Origin: Janthinobacterium saanense | GTDB taxonomy: Bacteria > Pseudomonadota > Gammaproteobacteria > Burkholderiales > Burkholderiaceae_D | Assembly: GCF_014200675.1 (NCBI RefSeq) | Contig: NZ_JACHCI010000007.1 | Location: forward strand, 1-64,000 | Reading direction: 5' to 3' | DNA: 64,000 bases | In this document: piece after piece, positions 28,157 through 37,653 of the stretch | Layout: each line of letters begins with the position of its first letter | Numbering within the stretch: the stretch's first letter is position 1 | Translations under genes and position numbers: made by a program | The notes under the pieces: model-generated | What the model saw: the letters and a program-made list of their open reading frames with translations, nothing else | Told to the model about the DNA's origin: nothing | Database searches by the model: none

Positions 28157-28230
28157 AAATGAAATGATGTAGGTTCATTATTGGACAAAGGAAAGCGCTT
28201 GTCAAGAAATGAAACGGTTGCATTTCATTT
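28157..28230. promoter_or_regulatory. Candidate TetR operator sites of the efflux operon
   Basis: A perfect dyad AAATGAAA-N8-TTTCATTT (28207-28230) and a further copy of the half-site AAATGAAA (28157-28164) lie in the 137-base region between the adaptor gene and the TetR gene. TTGCAT (28219-28224) and TACAGT (28241-28246) could be the promoter of the TetR gene overlapping the dyad. Confidence 0.6.
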
Positions 28231-28281
28231 TAATTTGCACTACAGTGCTAGTCATCACTCACCAACCAAGAGACCCCGAAC

Positions 28282-29007
28282 ATGCCTGATCCCGGCCTCA
28301 GCGACACCTTGCCCATGCCAACTGATACTGAATACGATAGCGCCGCCATGGAGATGTTTTTCTGCGGCAAGTCTGCGGGGCGTCCACGCGAGGCCGACAA
28401 GGAAGCGCGCGCCGAAAACCTGCTGTACACGGCCGGCTGTTTGTTCCTGGAAAAGGGTTATGGCAAAGTGAGCCTGGAAATGATCGCGCGCCAGGCCCAT
28501 GTGGCGGTACGCACGATTTATGTGAAGTTTGGCGGCAAGTCGGGCTTGTTCAATGCCGTAGTGGAACAACGCCGCGACGCCTACTTTTCCACCATGCCCG
28601 CGCTGGAAACAGATATGCGCCCCCTGCCCGCCATCCTGGGCGAGTTCGGCATGCTGTTCCTGCAATTAATCACGATGCCGGCAGCGGTACGCCTTAACCG
28701 CATGGTGGTCGCCGAAGCCGCCAGCCACCCGGAACTGGCCGAGACGTTTCACAAAGTGGGGCCAGGACGCACGCGCGACATGCTGACGCGCTTCTTCAGC
28801 CGTCCCGAGATCGCTATCCAATTCCGCGCGAAATTGACGCCAGAACAACTGGCCATACATTTACTGAACTGTCTGCTGGACGACCAGATGTCGCGCCTGC
28901 TCTTCCCACCGCTGACACAGCCAGACCCGGCGCAACTGCGCAAGCTGCTCGATCACCGTCTCGATCTGTTCTTGCGGGCAACCTTGCGCGCGCCGCTGGC
29001 GGCCTGA
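28282..29007 (+). CDS. TetR-family transcriptional regulator
   Basis: A 241-aa regulator. After about 45 unconserved residues the TetR DNA-binding domain appears: NLLYTAGCLFLEKGYGKVSL, then MIARQAHVAVRTIYVKFGGKSGLF, the classical helix-turn-helix ending in YxxFxxKxxL. The ligand-binding domain follows (residues 95-240). The start may be internal (ATG at 28315 or 28348) because the first residues are poorly conserved in appearance. It is divergent from the EmrA-EmrB-OMF operon and probably represses it and itself; the dyads between the genes are candidate sites. Confidence 0.9.
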   Translation: MPDPGLSDTLPMPTDTEYDSAAMEMFFCGKSAGRPREADKEARAENLLYTAGCLFLEKGYGKVSLEMIARQAHVAVRTIYVKFGGKSGLFNAVVEQRRDAYFSTMPALETDMRPLPAILGEFGMLFLQLITMPAAVRLNRMVVAEAASHPELAETFHKVGPGRTRDMLTRFFSRPEIAIQFRAKLTPEQLAIHLLNCLLDDQMSRLLFPPLTQPDPAQLRKLLDHRLDLFLRATLRAPLAA

Positions 29008-29012
29008 AAAAT

Positions 29013-29345
29013 CTATTGATCTGCTTGGGGCGCCAAGGGTAGCGCCTGGCTCACCCGGGCATCCACGCCAGCATTGACGGCATTCAGCTTCCCATAGCCA
29101 TAGGCAATCAGGGCAACCAGGATAATCGTCAGGAAGTTGGTGATCAGGGCGGCGCCGACTTCGGCCAGCCAGCCGTAAATACCACGCTTGGCGGCCAGTT
29201 CGCTGCGGTCATGGAACATCCCGCATTCAGCCACCGTCGGATCCGGGCCACCATTTTCCGCCTGCAGATTGATGATCCACTCGACCTTGGTTTGCTTGTA
29301 CAGTGAATATGCCAAGGCCCCAATAAAATCATTGGGGCCTTTCAC
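29013..29345 (-). CDS. Small membrane protein of unknown function
   Basis: A 110-aa protein with a hydrophilic N-terminal half (ALAYSLYKQTKVEWI, then a charged stretch) and one clear transmembrane helix near residues 66-84 (AALITNFLTIILVALIAYGYG), then a short tail. I do not recognise the family. The frame opens with GTG at 29345, and the first codons lie in a perfect hairpin (GGCCCCAAT / ATTGGGGCC), so a later start is possible, though the encoded N-terminus looks natural. It follows the 66-residue gene on the same strand, 36 bases after its stop, and converges with the TetR gene, whose stop is only 5 bases away. Confidence 0.5.
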   Translation of the reverse strand: MKGPNDFIGALAYSLYKQTKVEWIINLQAENGGPDPTVAECGMFHDRSELAAKRGIYGWLAEVGAALITNFLTIILVALIAYGYGKLNAVNAGVDARVSQALPLAPQADQ

Positions 29346-29381
29346 CAGCTAATCATAAACGTGCGTCATGACGCATTAAAC

Positions 29382-29582
29382 TCAGGCGGCCAGCAGCTCG
29401 CGCGCCTTGGTCATGGCGTCATTCATCTCTTTGACTGAGAATGGGATGGTCGCGCCTTTGATACGCGTTGGAGCAGAGTCAGGATCGGACACAGCATTGC
29501 TGGCAATTTCCGCGCCAGCCATCTGCGCCATCAGTTTTTTGTTAATTTGCAGCGCATCGGCAGCGCTAAAAAAATGTCGCAT
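29382..29582 (-). CDS. Short conserved-looking protein of unknown function
   Basis: A 66-aa protein, MRHFFSAADALQINKK onward, no signal peptide or membrane segment, probably helical at both ends. The start at 29582 is decided by a strong ribosome site (GGGAGG, 5 bases before the ATG); an upstream open stretch has none. Not recognised. It lies 90 bases downstream of the degenerate metallophosphoesterase gene on the same strand and may be co-transcribed with it. Confidence 0.55.
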   Translation of the reverse strand: MRHFFSAADALQINKKLMAQMAGAEIASNAVSDPDSAPTRIKGATIPFSVKEMNDAMTKARELLAA

Positions 29583-29672
29583 GATTTGCCTCCCGAGTTC
29601 ATGACCACTGAATTTACACAGGATAGCGCGTTCAACAGGGCCACTCTTAAGCGGCGACAAGCTATCCCTGTT

Positions 29673-30836
29673 TTACTGCGCGGGCATACCCACGCCGGAC
29701 GCCTGTGGCGCAGTCGTCTCGCTGCGCTCGTCACTCAAGCCCAGTGCACGCAGGAAAGGCCGGGCTGCCGATGGGCCCTCGACGCCAAACACCGTTTCGC
29801 TGCCATCGCGCCGCTCGGGACCGTAACGCATCAGGTCGAATGAGGTTTCAAAGCGCTGCGCCAGGAAATAAGTACGGAAGTAATCGAAGGCAAACACGAC
29901 CTGGCCATCGGTGCGCGCCAGCAAGCCCTGGGCGTACAGCGGCGACAGCCATTGCTCGGCGGATACGTCCCAGCCTTTGACGGCGCAATAATCGCCGGCA
30001 AAGCAGTCCAGCTCATCCTGCAGCAAGAATAGCGTCTTGGCCTCGAACAACACAAAGGCCAGCTCGATCAGGAATTCACGCGCATCGGCCGCTATGCCGA
30101 CGTCGCTGCGCTTGCCCATCAAACCATCGAAATAGTCGCGTTCACCGGCCAGTTGCGGCAGCAAGGTGGCGAACACATATTCGGCATCGCGCTGGCCCGC
30201 ATCTCGGCCATCGGGTGTGTACAGCACCGACAAGGCAAAAGCCTTGCTGACTTCATCAAACTCGCGCAACGCTACCGTCCACGGCGTCAGCGGCGCCTTG
30301 TCACCGGCGCTTCCCACATCAAATTCCAGCACGGCATACGCGGCCATCTGGCCATGCGGGCTGTAGAGGCTGCCAGGATTACTCTTGAATAAAATGCCCA
30401 GCGCTTTCATCAGCGAACTGGCTTCGCCCGTGTGCTGATGGCCATGAAAGACGGCGTGGATATTCTTGTACAGCGCGCGCTGCTCGGCACCCGCATGCTC
30501 GTCGGCCGAAAAGAAACTGAAACCCGCGTTGCCCAGCACGCCAGCTGGCGCACCTTGCGTCCGGCTTCCCGGCACCAGATAAAAGCGCGCGCCAGGCAGG
30601 CTGGCTGCCTGCAGCAAGGGACGCAGGAAATATTCGTAGACATAGGTGGGGGTCGTGCGGCTATCGGCATCAGCCGCCAGCAGCTGGCCCGTGAAGAAAA
30701 TCGCATCGATCTGCTTGCCCGCATCGCGGAAGGCGGCCACATCCTGGAACAAAGAGTGCAGCATGAGCGCTTGCTCTTGCTCATCCGCATGGCGCAGGCG
30801 TACGTCAGAAATATGGAGGGCGGTAAATTTTTTCAT
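29673..30836 (-). CDS. Degenerate metallophosphoesterase-like protein with a C-terminal helical/winged region
   Basis: A 387-aa cytoplasmic protein. The N-terminal half follows the calcineurin-like phosphoesterase fold, but the metal ligands are mostly lost: the D-x-H motif reads HISDVRL (H replaced by R, about residue 13), the G-D motif reads FFTGQL, and the G-N-H-D motif reads VPGSRT. Only the last motif, FHGHQHTG (about residue 133), is normal. Residues about 230-345 are a separate helical region ending in FDYFRTYFLAQRFE, which resembles the winged-helix end of NACHT/STAND-type ATPases, though no P-loop is present. This suggests a binding or signalling role rather than catalysis. Both readings are inference. 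A long upstream gap (to 31038) has no other gene. Confidence 0.6.
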   Translation of the reverse strand: MKKFTALHISDVRLRHADEQEQALMLHSLFQDVAAFRDAGKQIDAIFFTGQLLAADADSRTTPTYVYEYFLRPLLQAASLPGARFYLVPGSRTQGAPAGVLGNAGFSFFSADEHAGAEQRALYKNIHAVFHGHQHTGEASSLMKALGILFKSNPGSLYSPHGQMAAYAVLEFDVGSAGDKAPLTPWTVALREFDEVSKAFALSVLYTPDGRDAGQRDAEYVFATLLPQLAGERDYFDGLMGKRSDVGIAADAREFLIELAFVLFEAKTLFLLQDELDCFAGDYCAVKGWDVSAEQWLSPLYAQGLLARTDGQVVFAFDYFRTYFLAQRFETSFDLMRYGPERRDGSETVFGVEGPSAARPFLRALGLSDERSETTAPQASGVGMPAQ

Positions 30837-31038
30837 TGTTGCAATACTTTCTCAGCACAGCCAAACTTGACCGAACAATAGCAACTTCATGGCAAAAAGC
30901 ACACGCCCCAGGTCAAGCATAAGCGAAACATAGTTACAGAGCGATATTGTCCCACTTTTTCCACAGGGAAATACTCACCAATATTCACACTGCGGCGTAT
31001 AAGTCACAGCGATGGGTATCGAACAGAAACCAACAATA

Positions 31039-31067
31039 AAAAAACCGGGAACATGTCCCGGTTTTTT
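31039..31067 (-). terminator. Terminator of the pyruvate dehydrogenase operon
   Basis: AAAAAACCGGGA / TCCCGGTTTTTT (31039-31050, 31056-31067) around a five-base loop, with T runs on both strands; on the minus strand it follows the lpdA stop by 21 bases. Confidence 0.92.
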
Positions 31068-31088
31068 GTACTGAAAGTCAATATTGCA

Positions 31089-32873
31089 TCAGCGCTTGCG
31101 TGGTGGCGGCAAGTCCGTGCATGTCCCTTCGTAGACTTCCGCCGCCATGCCGATCGATTCGCCCAGGGTTGGGTGAGGATGGATGGTCTTGCCGATGTCG
31201 GTGCCGTCGCAACCCATTTCGATGGCCAGCGCGATTTCACCGATCATGTCGCCGGCATGCGTGCCGACGATGGTGCCGCCGATGATGCGATGCGTTTCCG
31301 CGTCGAACAGCAGCTTGGTGAAACCTTCAGCGCGGCCATTGGCCACGGCGCGGCCCGAAGCGGCCCATGGGAAGTGGCCCTTCTCGACCTTGATGCCCTT
31401 GGCTTTTGCTTCGTCTTCGGTGATGCCGGCCCATGCCACTTCCGGATCCGTGTAGGCGACCGATGGAATCACCTTGACGTCGAAGTGCGACTTCTGGCCT
31501 GCTGCCGCTTCGGCGGCCACGTGGGCTTCGTGCACGGCTTTATGCGCCAGCATCGGCTGGCCGACCAGGTCGCCGATGGCGAAGATGTTCGGCACGTTAG
31601 TGCGCATCTGGCTGTCGACGTTGATGAAGCCACGGTCGGTCACTTGCACGCCAGCCTTGTCGGCGGCCAGCTTTTTACCGTTCGGGCTACGGCCAACGGC
31701 CACCAGCACCAGGTCGTAGATTTGCGGCGCAGGCGCGGTGGCGCCCGCTTCGGCGGCTTCAAACGTGACCTTGATGCCTTCCGGCAGCGCCTCGACGGCC
31801 ACCGTCTTGGTCTTGGTCATGATGTTGTCGAAGCGTTTTTCATTGAACTTCTGCCAGACTTTGACCGCATCGCGGTCAGCGCCCTGCATCAGGCCGTCCA
31901 TCATTTCAACCACGTCGATGCGCGCACCGAAGGTCGAATACACGGTCGCCATTTCCAGCCCGATGATGCCGCCGCCAATCACCAGCATGCGTTTCGGGAT
32001 CTGGCGCAGTTCCAGCGCACCGGTCGAATCGACGATGCGTGGATCTTCCGGCACGAAGGGCAGTTTGACGACCGACGAACCGGCAGCGATGATGGCCTGC
32101 TTGAACTGCACGACTTTTTTCGTACCGTCAGCAGCCGTCACTTCGATGTGGTTGGCGGAGAGGAACTGGCCCACGCCCGTGACCACCTGGGTCTTGCGTG
32201 CCTTGGCCATGCCGGCCAGACCGCCGGTCATGTTCTTGATAACGCCTTCCTTGTAAGCGCGTACCTGGTCGATGTCGATGGTCGGCTTGGCAAACGTCAC
32301 GCCCGTGTTCGACATGTGCGCCGTTTCATCGATCACCGACGCCACGTGCAGCAGCGCTTTCGACGGGATGCAGCCGACGTTCAGGCACACGCCGCCCAGC
32401 GTTGCATAACGCTCGACGATGACGGTGCTCAGCCCCAGGTCGGCCGCGCGGAACGCCGCCGAGTAACCGCCAGGACCGCCACCCAGTACCATCATGTCGA
32501 CATCGATATCGACCTGGCCGCTGTAATTGCCGGCCGGGACGATTGCTGCAGCAGGTGCTGCAGCCGGTGCCGCGGCTGGGGCAGGAGCGGCGGCTGGTGC
32601 AGCAGCAGCAGCAGGCGCCGGGGCAGCTGCATCAGCTGCCGCATCGACCACCAGCAGCACGCTGCCTTCAGCGATCTTGTCGCCGACCTTGACTTTCAAT
32701 TCCTTCACCACGCCGGCGTGGGTCGAAGGAATTTCCATGCTGGCCTTGTCCGATTCCACGGTGATCAAGGACTGGTCCAGCTTGATGGTGTCACCCACCT
32801 TGACCATCAGTTCGATGACTTCGACTTCCTTGAAGTCGCCGATATTCGGTACTTTTACCTCTACTGTGCTCAT
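31089..32873 (-). CDS. lpdA: Dihydrolipoyl dehydrogenase (E3) with N-terminal lipoyl domain
   Basis: E3 of the pyruvate dehydrogenase complex: reoxidises dihydrolipoyl groups with NAD+. Residues 1-80 are a lipoyl domain with the lysine in [11 protein letters not shown], followed by an Ala/Pro-rich linker (about 83-120), then the flavoprotein: FAD site [17 protein letters not shown], redox-active disulfide [16 protein letters not shown] site [12 protein letters not shown], and the C-terminal HPHPTLGES with the catalytic His-Glu pair. 594 aa. AAGGAG lies six bases before the ATG at 32873. Third gene of aceE-aceF-lpdA. An E3 with its own lipoyl domain is known in several betaproteobacteria and Neisseria. 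Confidence 0.96.
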   Translation of the reverse strand: MSTVEVKVPNIGDFKEVEVIELMVKVGDTIKLDQSLITVESDKASMEIPSTHAGVVKELKVKVGDKIAEGSVLLVVDAAADAAAPAPAAAAAPAAAPAPAAAPAAAPAAAIVPAGNYSGQVDIDVDMMVLGGGPGGYSAAFRAADLGLSTVIVERYATLGGVCLNVGCIPSKALLHVASVIDETAHMSNTGVTFAKPTIDIDQVRAYKEGVIKNMTGGLAGMAKARKTQVVTGVGQFLSANHIEVTAADGTKKVVQFKQAIIAAGSSVVKLPFVPEDPRIVDSTGALELRQIPKRMLVIGGGIIGLEMATVYSTFGARIDVVEMMDGLMQGADRDAVKVWQKFNEKRFDNIMTKTKTVAVEALPEGIKVTFEAAEAGATAPAPQIYDLVLVAVGRSPNGKKLAADKAGVQVTDRGFINVDSQMRTNVPNIFAIGDLVGQPMLAHKAVHEAHVAAEAAAGQKSHFDVKVIPSVAYTDPEVAWAGITEDEAKAKGIKVEKGHFPWAASGRAVANGRAEGFTKLLFDAETHRIIGGTIVGTHAGDMIGEIALAIEMGCDGTDIGKTIHPHPTLGESIGMAAEVYEGTCTDLPPPRKR

Positions 32874-32883
32874 CAATCGCTCC

Positions 32884-34566
32884 TTACAGCAGAATTTTGC
32901 GCATGTCGGCCAGGACTTCGCCGAGGTACACGGAGAATCGCGCGCCCATCGCACCGTCGACCACGCGGTGGTCGTAGGACAGCGAGGTGCCCATCATCAA
33001 ACGTGGCTGGAAGGCCTTGCCATCCCATACCGGCTTGATCGAGGCTTTCGACAAGCCCAGGATGGCGACTTCCGGCGCGTTCACGATCGGCGTGAAGTGC
33101 GTGCCGCCGATGCCGCCCAGCGACGAAATGGTGAAGCTGGCGCCCTGCATGTCGGCTGGTTTCAGCTTGCCTTCGCGCGCTTGCAGCGACAGTTCGGTCA
33201 TTTCCCTGGCGATTTGCGTGACGCTCTTCTGGTCCGCGTTTTTGATCACGGGAACCACCAGGCCGTTCGGCGTATCGGCCGCGAAGCCAACGTTGTAGTA
33301 CTGCTTGAGGATCAGGTTTTCGCCCTTGGCGTCCAGCGAAGCATTAAATGCCGGGAATTTCTTCAGCGCGGCAACCGAAGCCTTGATGACGAAAGCGAGC
33401 ATGGTCAGCTTGGCGGCATCCTTGTTCTTCGCGTTGGCAGCATTGGTCTCGACGCGGAACGCTTCCAGGTCGGTCACGTCCGCTTCGTCGAATTGCGTGA
33501 CGTGCGGGATCATGACCCAGTTGCGGTGCAGGTTAGGACCCGAAATTTTCTTGATGCGCGACAGCGGCAGCAATTCGGTAGCGCCGAATTTGGCAAAATC
33601 GAGCGATGGCCATGGCAGCAAGTCAAGGCCCACGCCCGAACCAGCCTTGGCGACCGGCGCCGCATTGGCAGCACCTGGCGCAGCGACCGCGCCCGACATC
33701 ACGCCCTTGACGAAGTTTTGCACGTCTTCCTGGGTGATGCGGCCCTTAGGACCGGAACCGGCCACGCGGCCCAGTTCCACGCCCAGTTCGCGCGCGAACT
33801 TGCGGATCGATGGCGATGCATGCGCCAGCTTGCCATTGACGACGGGCGTAGCTGCAGGGGCGGCAGCAGGCGCTGGAGCGGTGGCCACCGGAGCGCTGGC
33901 AACAGCGGCAACTGGTGCGGCAGCTGCTTGCGCCGGCGCTGGCGCAGCGGCGGCAGCAGGAGCGGCGGCTGGAGCAGCACCGGTCGTTTCCACGACCAGC
34001 ACCAGCGAACCCTTGGCAACCTTGTCGCCGACCTTGACTTTCAATTCCTTGACGATACCGGCGTGGCTCGATGGAATTTCCATGCTGGCCTTGTCCGATT
34101 CCACCGTCAACAGCGACTGGTCGACCTTGATCGCATCGCCAACCTTGACCATCAGTTCGATGACTTCGACTTCCTTGAAGTCGCCGATATCGGGCACGGT
34201 CACTTCAACCAGCGCAGGCGCGCCGGCAGCGGCGGCCGGTGCAGGTGCAGCAGCGGCAACTGGTGCTGGCGCAGCCACGGCGGCGGCAGGTGCAGGAGCT
34301 GCGGCTGGCGCAGGAGCCGAAGCGCTGTCCGCTACTTCCAGCAGCAGGACCAGCGAACCTTCGGCGATCTTGTCGCCCACGTTGACTTTCAATTCCTTGA
34401 CGACACCGGCGTGGCTCGATGGAATTTCCATGCTGGCCTTGTCCGATTCGACCGTGATCAGCGACTGGTCTACCTTGACCGTATCGCCTGGCTTGACCAT
34501 CAGTTCAATGATCTCGACTTCCTTGAAATCGCCGATATCCGGGACTTTGACTTCCACAATGCTCAT
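32884..34566 (-). CDS. aceF: Dihydrolipoamide acetyltransferase (E2)
   Basis: Core subunit of pyruvate dehydrogenase (560 aa): takes the acetyl group from E1 on its lipoyl arms and passes it to CoA. Domain order: lipoyl 1 (residues 1-75), Ala/Pro linker, lipoyl 2 (about 118-192), both with [16 protein letters not shown], second linker, E1/E3-binding domain ([18 protein letters not shown] ... [12 protein letters not shown], about 255-295), and the acetyltransferase domain with catalytic [14 protein letters not shown] near residue 530. The start is the ATG at 34566. It is separated from aceE by 94 bases containing a long hairpin and from lpdA by 10 bases. Confidence 0.96.
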   Translation of the reverse strand: MSIVEVKVPDIGDFKEVEIIELMVKPGDTVKVDQSLITVESDKASMEIPSSHAGVVKELKVNVGDKIAEGSLVLLLEVADSASAPAPAAAPAPAAAVAAPAPVAAAAPAPAAAAGAPALVEVTVPDIGDFKEVEVIELMVKVGDAIKVDQSLLTVESDKASMEIPSSHAGIVKELKVKVGDKVAKGSLVLVVETTGAAPAAAPAAAAAPAPAQAAAAPVAAVASAPVATAPAPAAAPAATPVVNGKLAHASPSIRKFARELGVELGRVAGSGPKGRITQEDVQNFVKGVMSGAVAAPGAANAAPVAKAGSGVGLDLLPWPSLDFAKFGATELLPLSRIKKISGPNLHRNWVMIPHVTQFDEADVTDLEAFRVETNAANAKNKDAAKLTMLAFVIKASVAALKKFPAFNASLDAKGENLILKQYYNVGFAADTPNGLVVPVIKNADQKSVTQIAREMTELSLQAREGKLKPADMQGASFTISSLGGIGGTHFTPIVNAPEVAILGLSKASIKPVWDGKAFQPRLMMGTSLSYDHRVVDGAMGARFSVYLGEVLADMRKILL

Positions 34567-34607
34567 AGCTTGCTCCGTTATTTTATTTGTCAGATGGACT
34601 CGCAAAC

Positions 34608-34641
34608 GCGCCAAGGACGTACTTGCGTACGGCCTTGGCGC
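34608..34641. repeat. Long hairpin between aceE and aceF
   Basis: GCGCCAAGGACGTAC, loop TTGC, GTACGGCCTTGGCGC: 14 of 15 bases pair. No T run follows, so it is more likely an mRNA stabiliser or processing site than a terminator; it could adjust aceE and aceF levels. Confidence 0.6.
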
Positions 34642-34660
34642 TATCGAATCCGCACAACGA

Positions 34661-37357
34661 TTACTGGGTCACCGGATTTGGTTTGTTCGCGTCGATGCCG
34701 TACTTGGCAATCGCCTGCTCCACCACCGACACGTCGATCTTGCCTTCGTCAGCCAGCGATTTCAACGCGGCCACGGTCACATAATAACGGTTCACTTCGA
34801 AGAACTCGCGCAGTTTGGCGCGGCTGTCCGAGCGGCCGAAGCCATCGGTGCCCAGCACTTTGTAGGTGCGGCCCTTAGGCATGAAGGCGCGGATCTGTTC
34901 TGCGAAGGCGCGCATGTAGTCGGTCGTGGCGACGATCGGGCCGTCGGTTTCCTGCAACAGCGACGTCACGTACGGCACGCGCTGCTGTTTCGACGGGTTG
35001 ACCATGTTCCAGCGTTCTGCGTCCTGGCCATCGCGGGCCACCAGCGTCAGCGACGGCGCCGACCAGACGTCTGCAGCCACGCCCCAGTCGTTTTGCAACA
35101 GTTCGGCAGCGAAGATCGATTCGCGCAGGATGGTGCCGCAACCGATCAGTTGCACGCGCAGCTTGGCGTCAGCCTGGCCTTCCTGCAGCTTGTACATGCC
35201 TTTCAGGATGCCTTCTTCCTGGCCTGGCTTGATGCCTGGCTGGGCGTAGTTCTCGTTCATGATCGTGATGTAGTAGAACACATCTTCCTGATTGGCGATC
35301 ATGCGGCGCAGGCCGTCCTGCACGATGACGGCGACCTCATGGCTGAAGGTCGGGTCATATGGCATACAGGTCGGAATCGTCGCGGCGAAGATATGGCTGT
35401 GGCCATCTTCGTGCTGCAAGCCTTCGCCGTTCAAGGTGGTACGGCCAGCGGTGCCGCCCATCAGGAAGCCGCGTGCGCGCATGTCGCTCGCTGCCCATAC
35501 CTGGTCGCCGATGCGCTGGAAGCCGAACATCGAGTAGAAGGTGTAGAACGGGATCATGATGCGGTCGTTGGTCGAGTACGACGTCGCCGCAGCGATCCAC
35601 GAGCTCATGCCGCCTGCTTCGTTGATGCCTTCTTGCAGTATCTGTCCAGCCTTGTCTTCGCGGTAGTACATGACCTGGTCTTTATCGACTGGCTCGTACA
35701 ACTGGCCGCGTGGGTTGTAGATACCGATCTGGCGGAACAGGCCTTCCATGCCGAAGGTACGCGATTCATCGACCAGGATAGGCACGATGCGCTGACCCAG
35801 GCTAGGGTCTTTCAACAGGGTCGAAATAACGCGCACGAATGCTTGCGTGGTCGAGATTTCACGGCCTTCAGGGGTCGCTTCCAGCACGTTCTTGAACGCG
35901 TCCAGGGCCGGCACCGGCAGGGTTTCTTCGGCTTTCCGACGGCGCTGCGGCAGGTAGCCGCCCAGGGCCTTGCGGCGCTCGTGCAGGTAGACCATTTCCG
36001 GCGCATCGTCGGCAGGCTTGAAGAATGGAATATCAACCAGCTTGTCGTCAGGGATAGGCAGTGAGAAGCGGTCGCGCATTTCGCGCACGGCTTCGTCGTC
36101 CAGTTTCTTGGTCTGGTGAGCGGTGTTGCGCGCTTCGCCGGACTTGCCCATGCCGTAGCCCTTGATGGTTTTCACCAGCAGCACGGTAGGCTGGCCCTTG
36201 TGTTCCTGGGCGACCTTGAAGGCAGCGTAAATCTTGTGTGGATCGTGGCCGCCACGGGTCAGACGCCAGATGTCGTCGTCGCTCATGTTGGCAACCATTT
36301 CCAGCAGCTTGGGATGCTTGCCGAAGAAGTGCTTGCGCACGTAGGCGCCATCCTTGGCCTTGAAGTTCTGGTACTCGCCGTCGACGGTGTCCATCATCAC
36401 TTGCTGCAGGATGCCATCCTTGTCTTGCGCCAGCAGCGCGTCCCAGCCCGGGCCCCAGATGACCTTGACGACGTTCCAGCCGGCGCCACGGAATTCGCCT
36501 TCCAGTTCCTGGATGATCTTGGTGTTGCCGCGTACCGGGCCGTCCAGGCGCTGCAGGTTGCAGTTGACCACGATGACCAGGTTGTCGAGCATGTCGCGTG
36601 CGGCCAGGCCGATTGCGCCCAGCGATTCCGGCTCGTCCATCTCGCCGTCGCCGCAGAATGCCCACACCTTGCGGTTGTCGGTCTTGGCGATGCCGCGTGC
36701 GTGCAGGTACTTCAGGAAGCGTGCCTGATAAATTGCCATGTGCGGGCCCAGGCCCATCGACACGGTCGGGAACTGCCAGAAGTCAGGCATCAGTTTTGGA
36801 TGCGGGTACGACGACAGGCCCTTGCCATCGACTTCCTTGCGGAAGTTCAGCAACTGCTCTTCCGACAGACGGCCTTCGAGGAAGGCGCGCGCGTAGACGC
36901 CAGGCGAGGAGTGGCCCTGGATGTACAGCAGGTCGCCGCCGTGGTCTTCGGTCGGTGCGTGCCAAAAATGATTAAAACCAATACCCAGCATGTTCGCCAG
37001 CGAGGCAAACGAGGACAAGTGGCCACCGAGGTCGCCGTCGGCGCGGTTGGCCTTGACCACCATGGCCATGGCGTTCCAGCGCATCCACGAACGCAGACGC
37101 TCTTCGTATTCCAGGTTGCCCGGGCAGTGTGCTTCTTGTTTGGTGGGGATGGTGTTGACGTAGGCGGTGGTGCTGGAGAACGGAATTTGCGAGCCATTGC
37201 GGCGGGCCAGGTCGACCAGGCGCTCCATCAAATACTGTGCGCGCTCGGGGCCTTCATTTTCGAGCACGGCTTCGAGTGCGTCCAGCCACTCTTTGGTTTC
37301 CTGCAAATCCGGGTCGGTGCCGATCTGCGTCGTTACCTGATTCAGTTGAGCTGACAT
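34661..37357 (-). CDS. aceE: Pyruvate dehydrogenase E1 component (homodimeric type)
   Basis: Thiamine-diphosphate enzyme (898 aa) that decarboxylates pyruvate and acetylates the lipoyl arms of AceF. The N-terminal region and the ThDP motif VWAFCGDGEMDEPESLGAI ... NLVIVVNCN (GDG-N motif, about residues 230-265) are clear; the end LGTDGFGRSDSRAKLREFFE (about 840) is typical of AceE. The start is the ATG at 37357, with GGAG nine bases before it. First gene of aceE-aceF-lpdA, divergent from folD. The 5' region holds a spaced inverted repeat that could be a control site. Confidence 0.97.
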   Translation of the reverse strand: MSAQLNQVTTQIGTDPDLQETKEWLDALEAVLENEGPERAQYLMERLVDLARRNGSQIPFSSTTAYVNTIPTKQEAHCPGNLEYEERLRSWMRWNAMAMVVKANRADGDLGGHLSSFASLANMLGIGFNHFWHAPTEDHGGDLLYIQGHSSPGVYARAFLEGRLSEEQLLNFRKEVDGKGLSSYPHPKLMPDFWQFPTVSMGLGPHMAIYQARFLKYLHARGIAKTDNRKVWAFCGDGEMDEPESLGAIGLAARDMLDNLVIVVNCNLQRLDGPVRGNTKIIQELEGEFRGAGWNVVKVIWGPGWDALLAQDKDGILQQVMMDTVDGEYQNFKAKDGAYVRKHFFGKHPKLLEMVANMSDDDIWRLTRGGHDPHKIYAAFKVAQEHKGQPTVLLVKTIKGYGMGKSGEARNTAHQTKKLDDEAVREMRDRFSLPIPDDKLVDIPFFKPADDAPEMVYLHERRKALGGYLPQRRRKAEETLPVPALDAFKNVLEATPEGREISTTQAFVRVISTLLKDPSLGQRIVPILVDESRTFGMEGLFRQIGIYNPRGQLYEPVDKDQVMYYREDKAGQILQEGINEAGGMSSWIAAATSYSTNDRIMIPFYTFYSMFGFQRIGDQVWAASDMRARGFLMGGTAGRTTLNGEGLQHEDGHSHIFAATIPTCMPYDPTFSHEVAVIVQDGLRRMIANQEDVFYYITIMNENYAQPGIKPGQEEGILKGMYKLQEGQADAKLRVQLIGCGTILRESIFAAELLQNDWGVAADVWSAPSLTLVARDGQDAERWNMVNPSKQQRVPYVTSLLQETDGPIVATTDYMRAFAEQIRAFMPKGRTYKVLGTDGFGRSDSRAKLREFFEVNRYYVTVAALKSLADEGKIDVSVVEQAIAKYGIDANKPNPVTQ

Positions 37358-37378
37358 CTGTTGAGTCTCCTGTTGTGA

Positions 37379-37459
37379 TCGCCCCACCCCGATTTTCCGG
37401 ATCGCTGTCGGACGGTATTTCGCTGATTATTTACTATTAAGATCAATTAGTGGGGCGAT
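37379..37459. promoter_or_regulatory. Spaced inverted repeat in the aceE leader/promoter
   Basis: ATCGCCCCAC (37379-37388) and GTGGGGCGAT (37450-37459) are perfect 10-base complements separated by 61 AT-rich bases, 20-100 bases upstream of the aceE start. It could be two sites of one regulator or a leader RNA stem. Bases 37460-37653 are AT-rich and carry the divergent folD promoter; no gene is seen. Confidence 0.4.
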
Positions 37460-37653
37460 TCTAACAGCGTATTTAGTATTTTTCAAATGGCGATACATGA
37501 TTTCATATTGTGAAATACCCCTATAGAATTTATGCTGCACCGCCGCAAATTCTGACCGGAAATTAATACTGAAAGAACGTCAATCGCGCCGGTTTCATTC
37601 CCACGGCTTTATAATCTGGTTTTCCCTCCCACCAGCCTCTCAGCTCTCATACC

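Noticed and set aside
32527..36064. Very long plus-strand open frames (up to about 900 codons) across the pyruvate dehydrogenase genes
   Set aside because: They are antisense to aceE, aceF and lpdA, lack ribosome sites and have low-complexity Ala/Thr/Ser translations produced by GC-rich codon bias.
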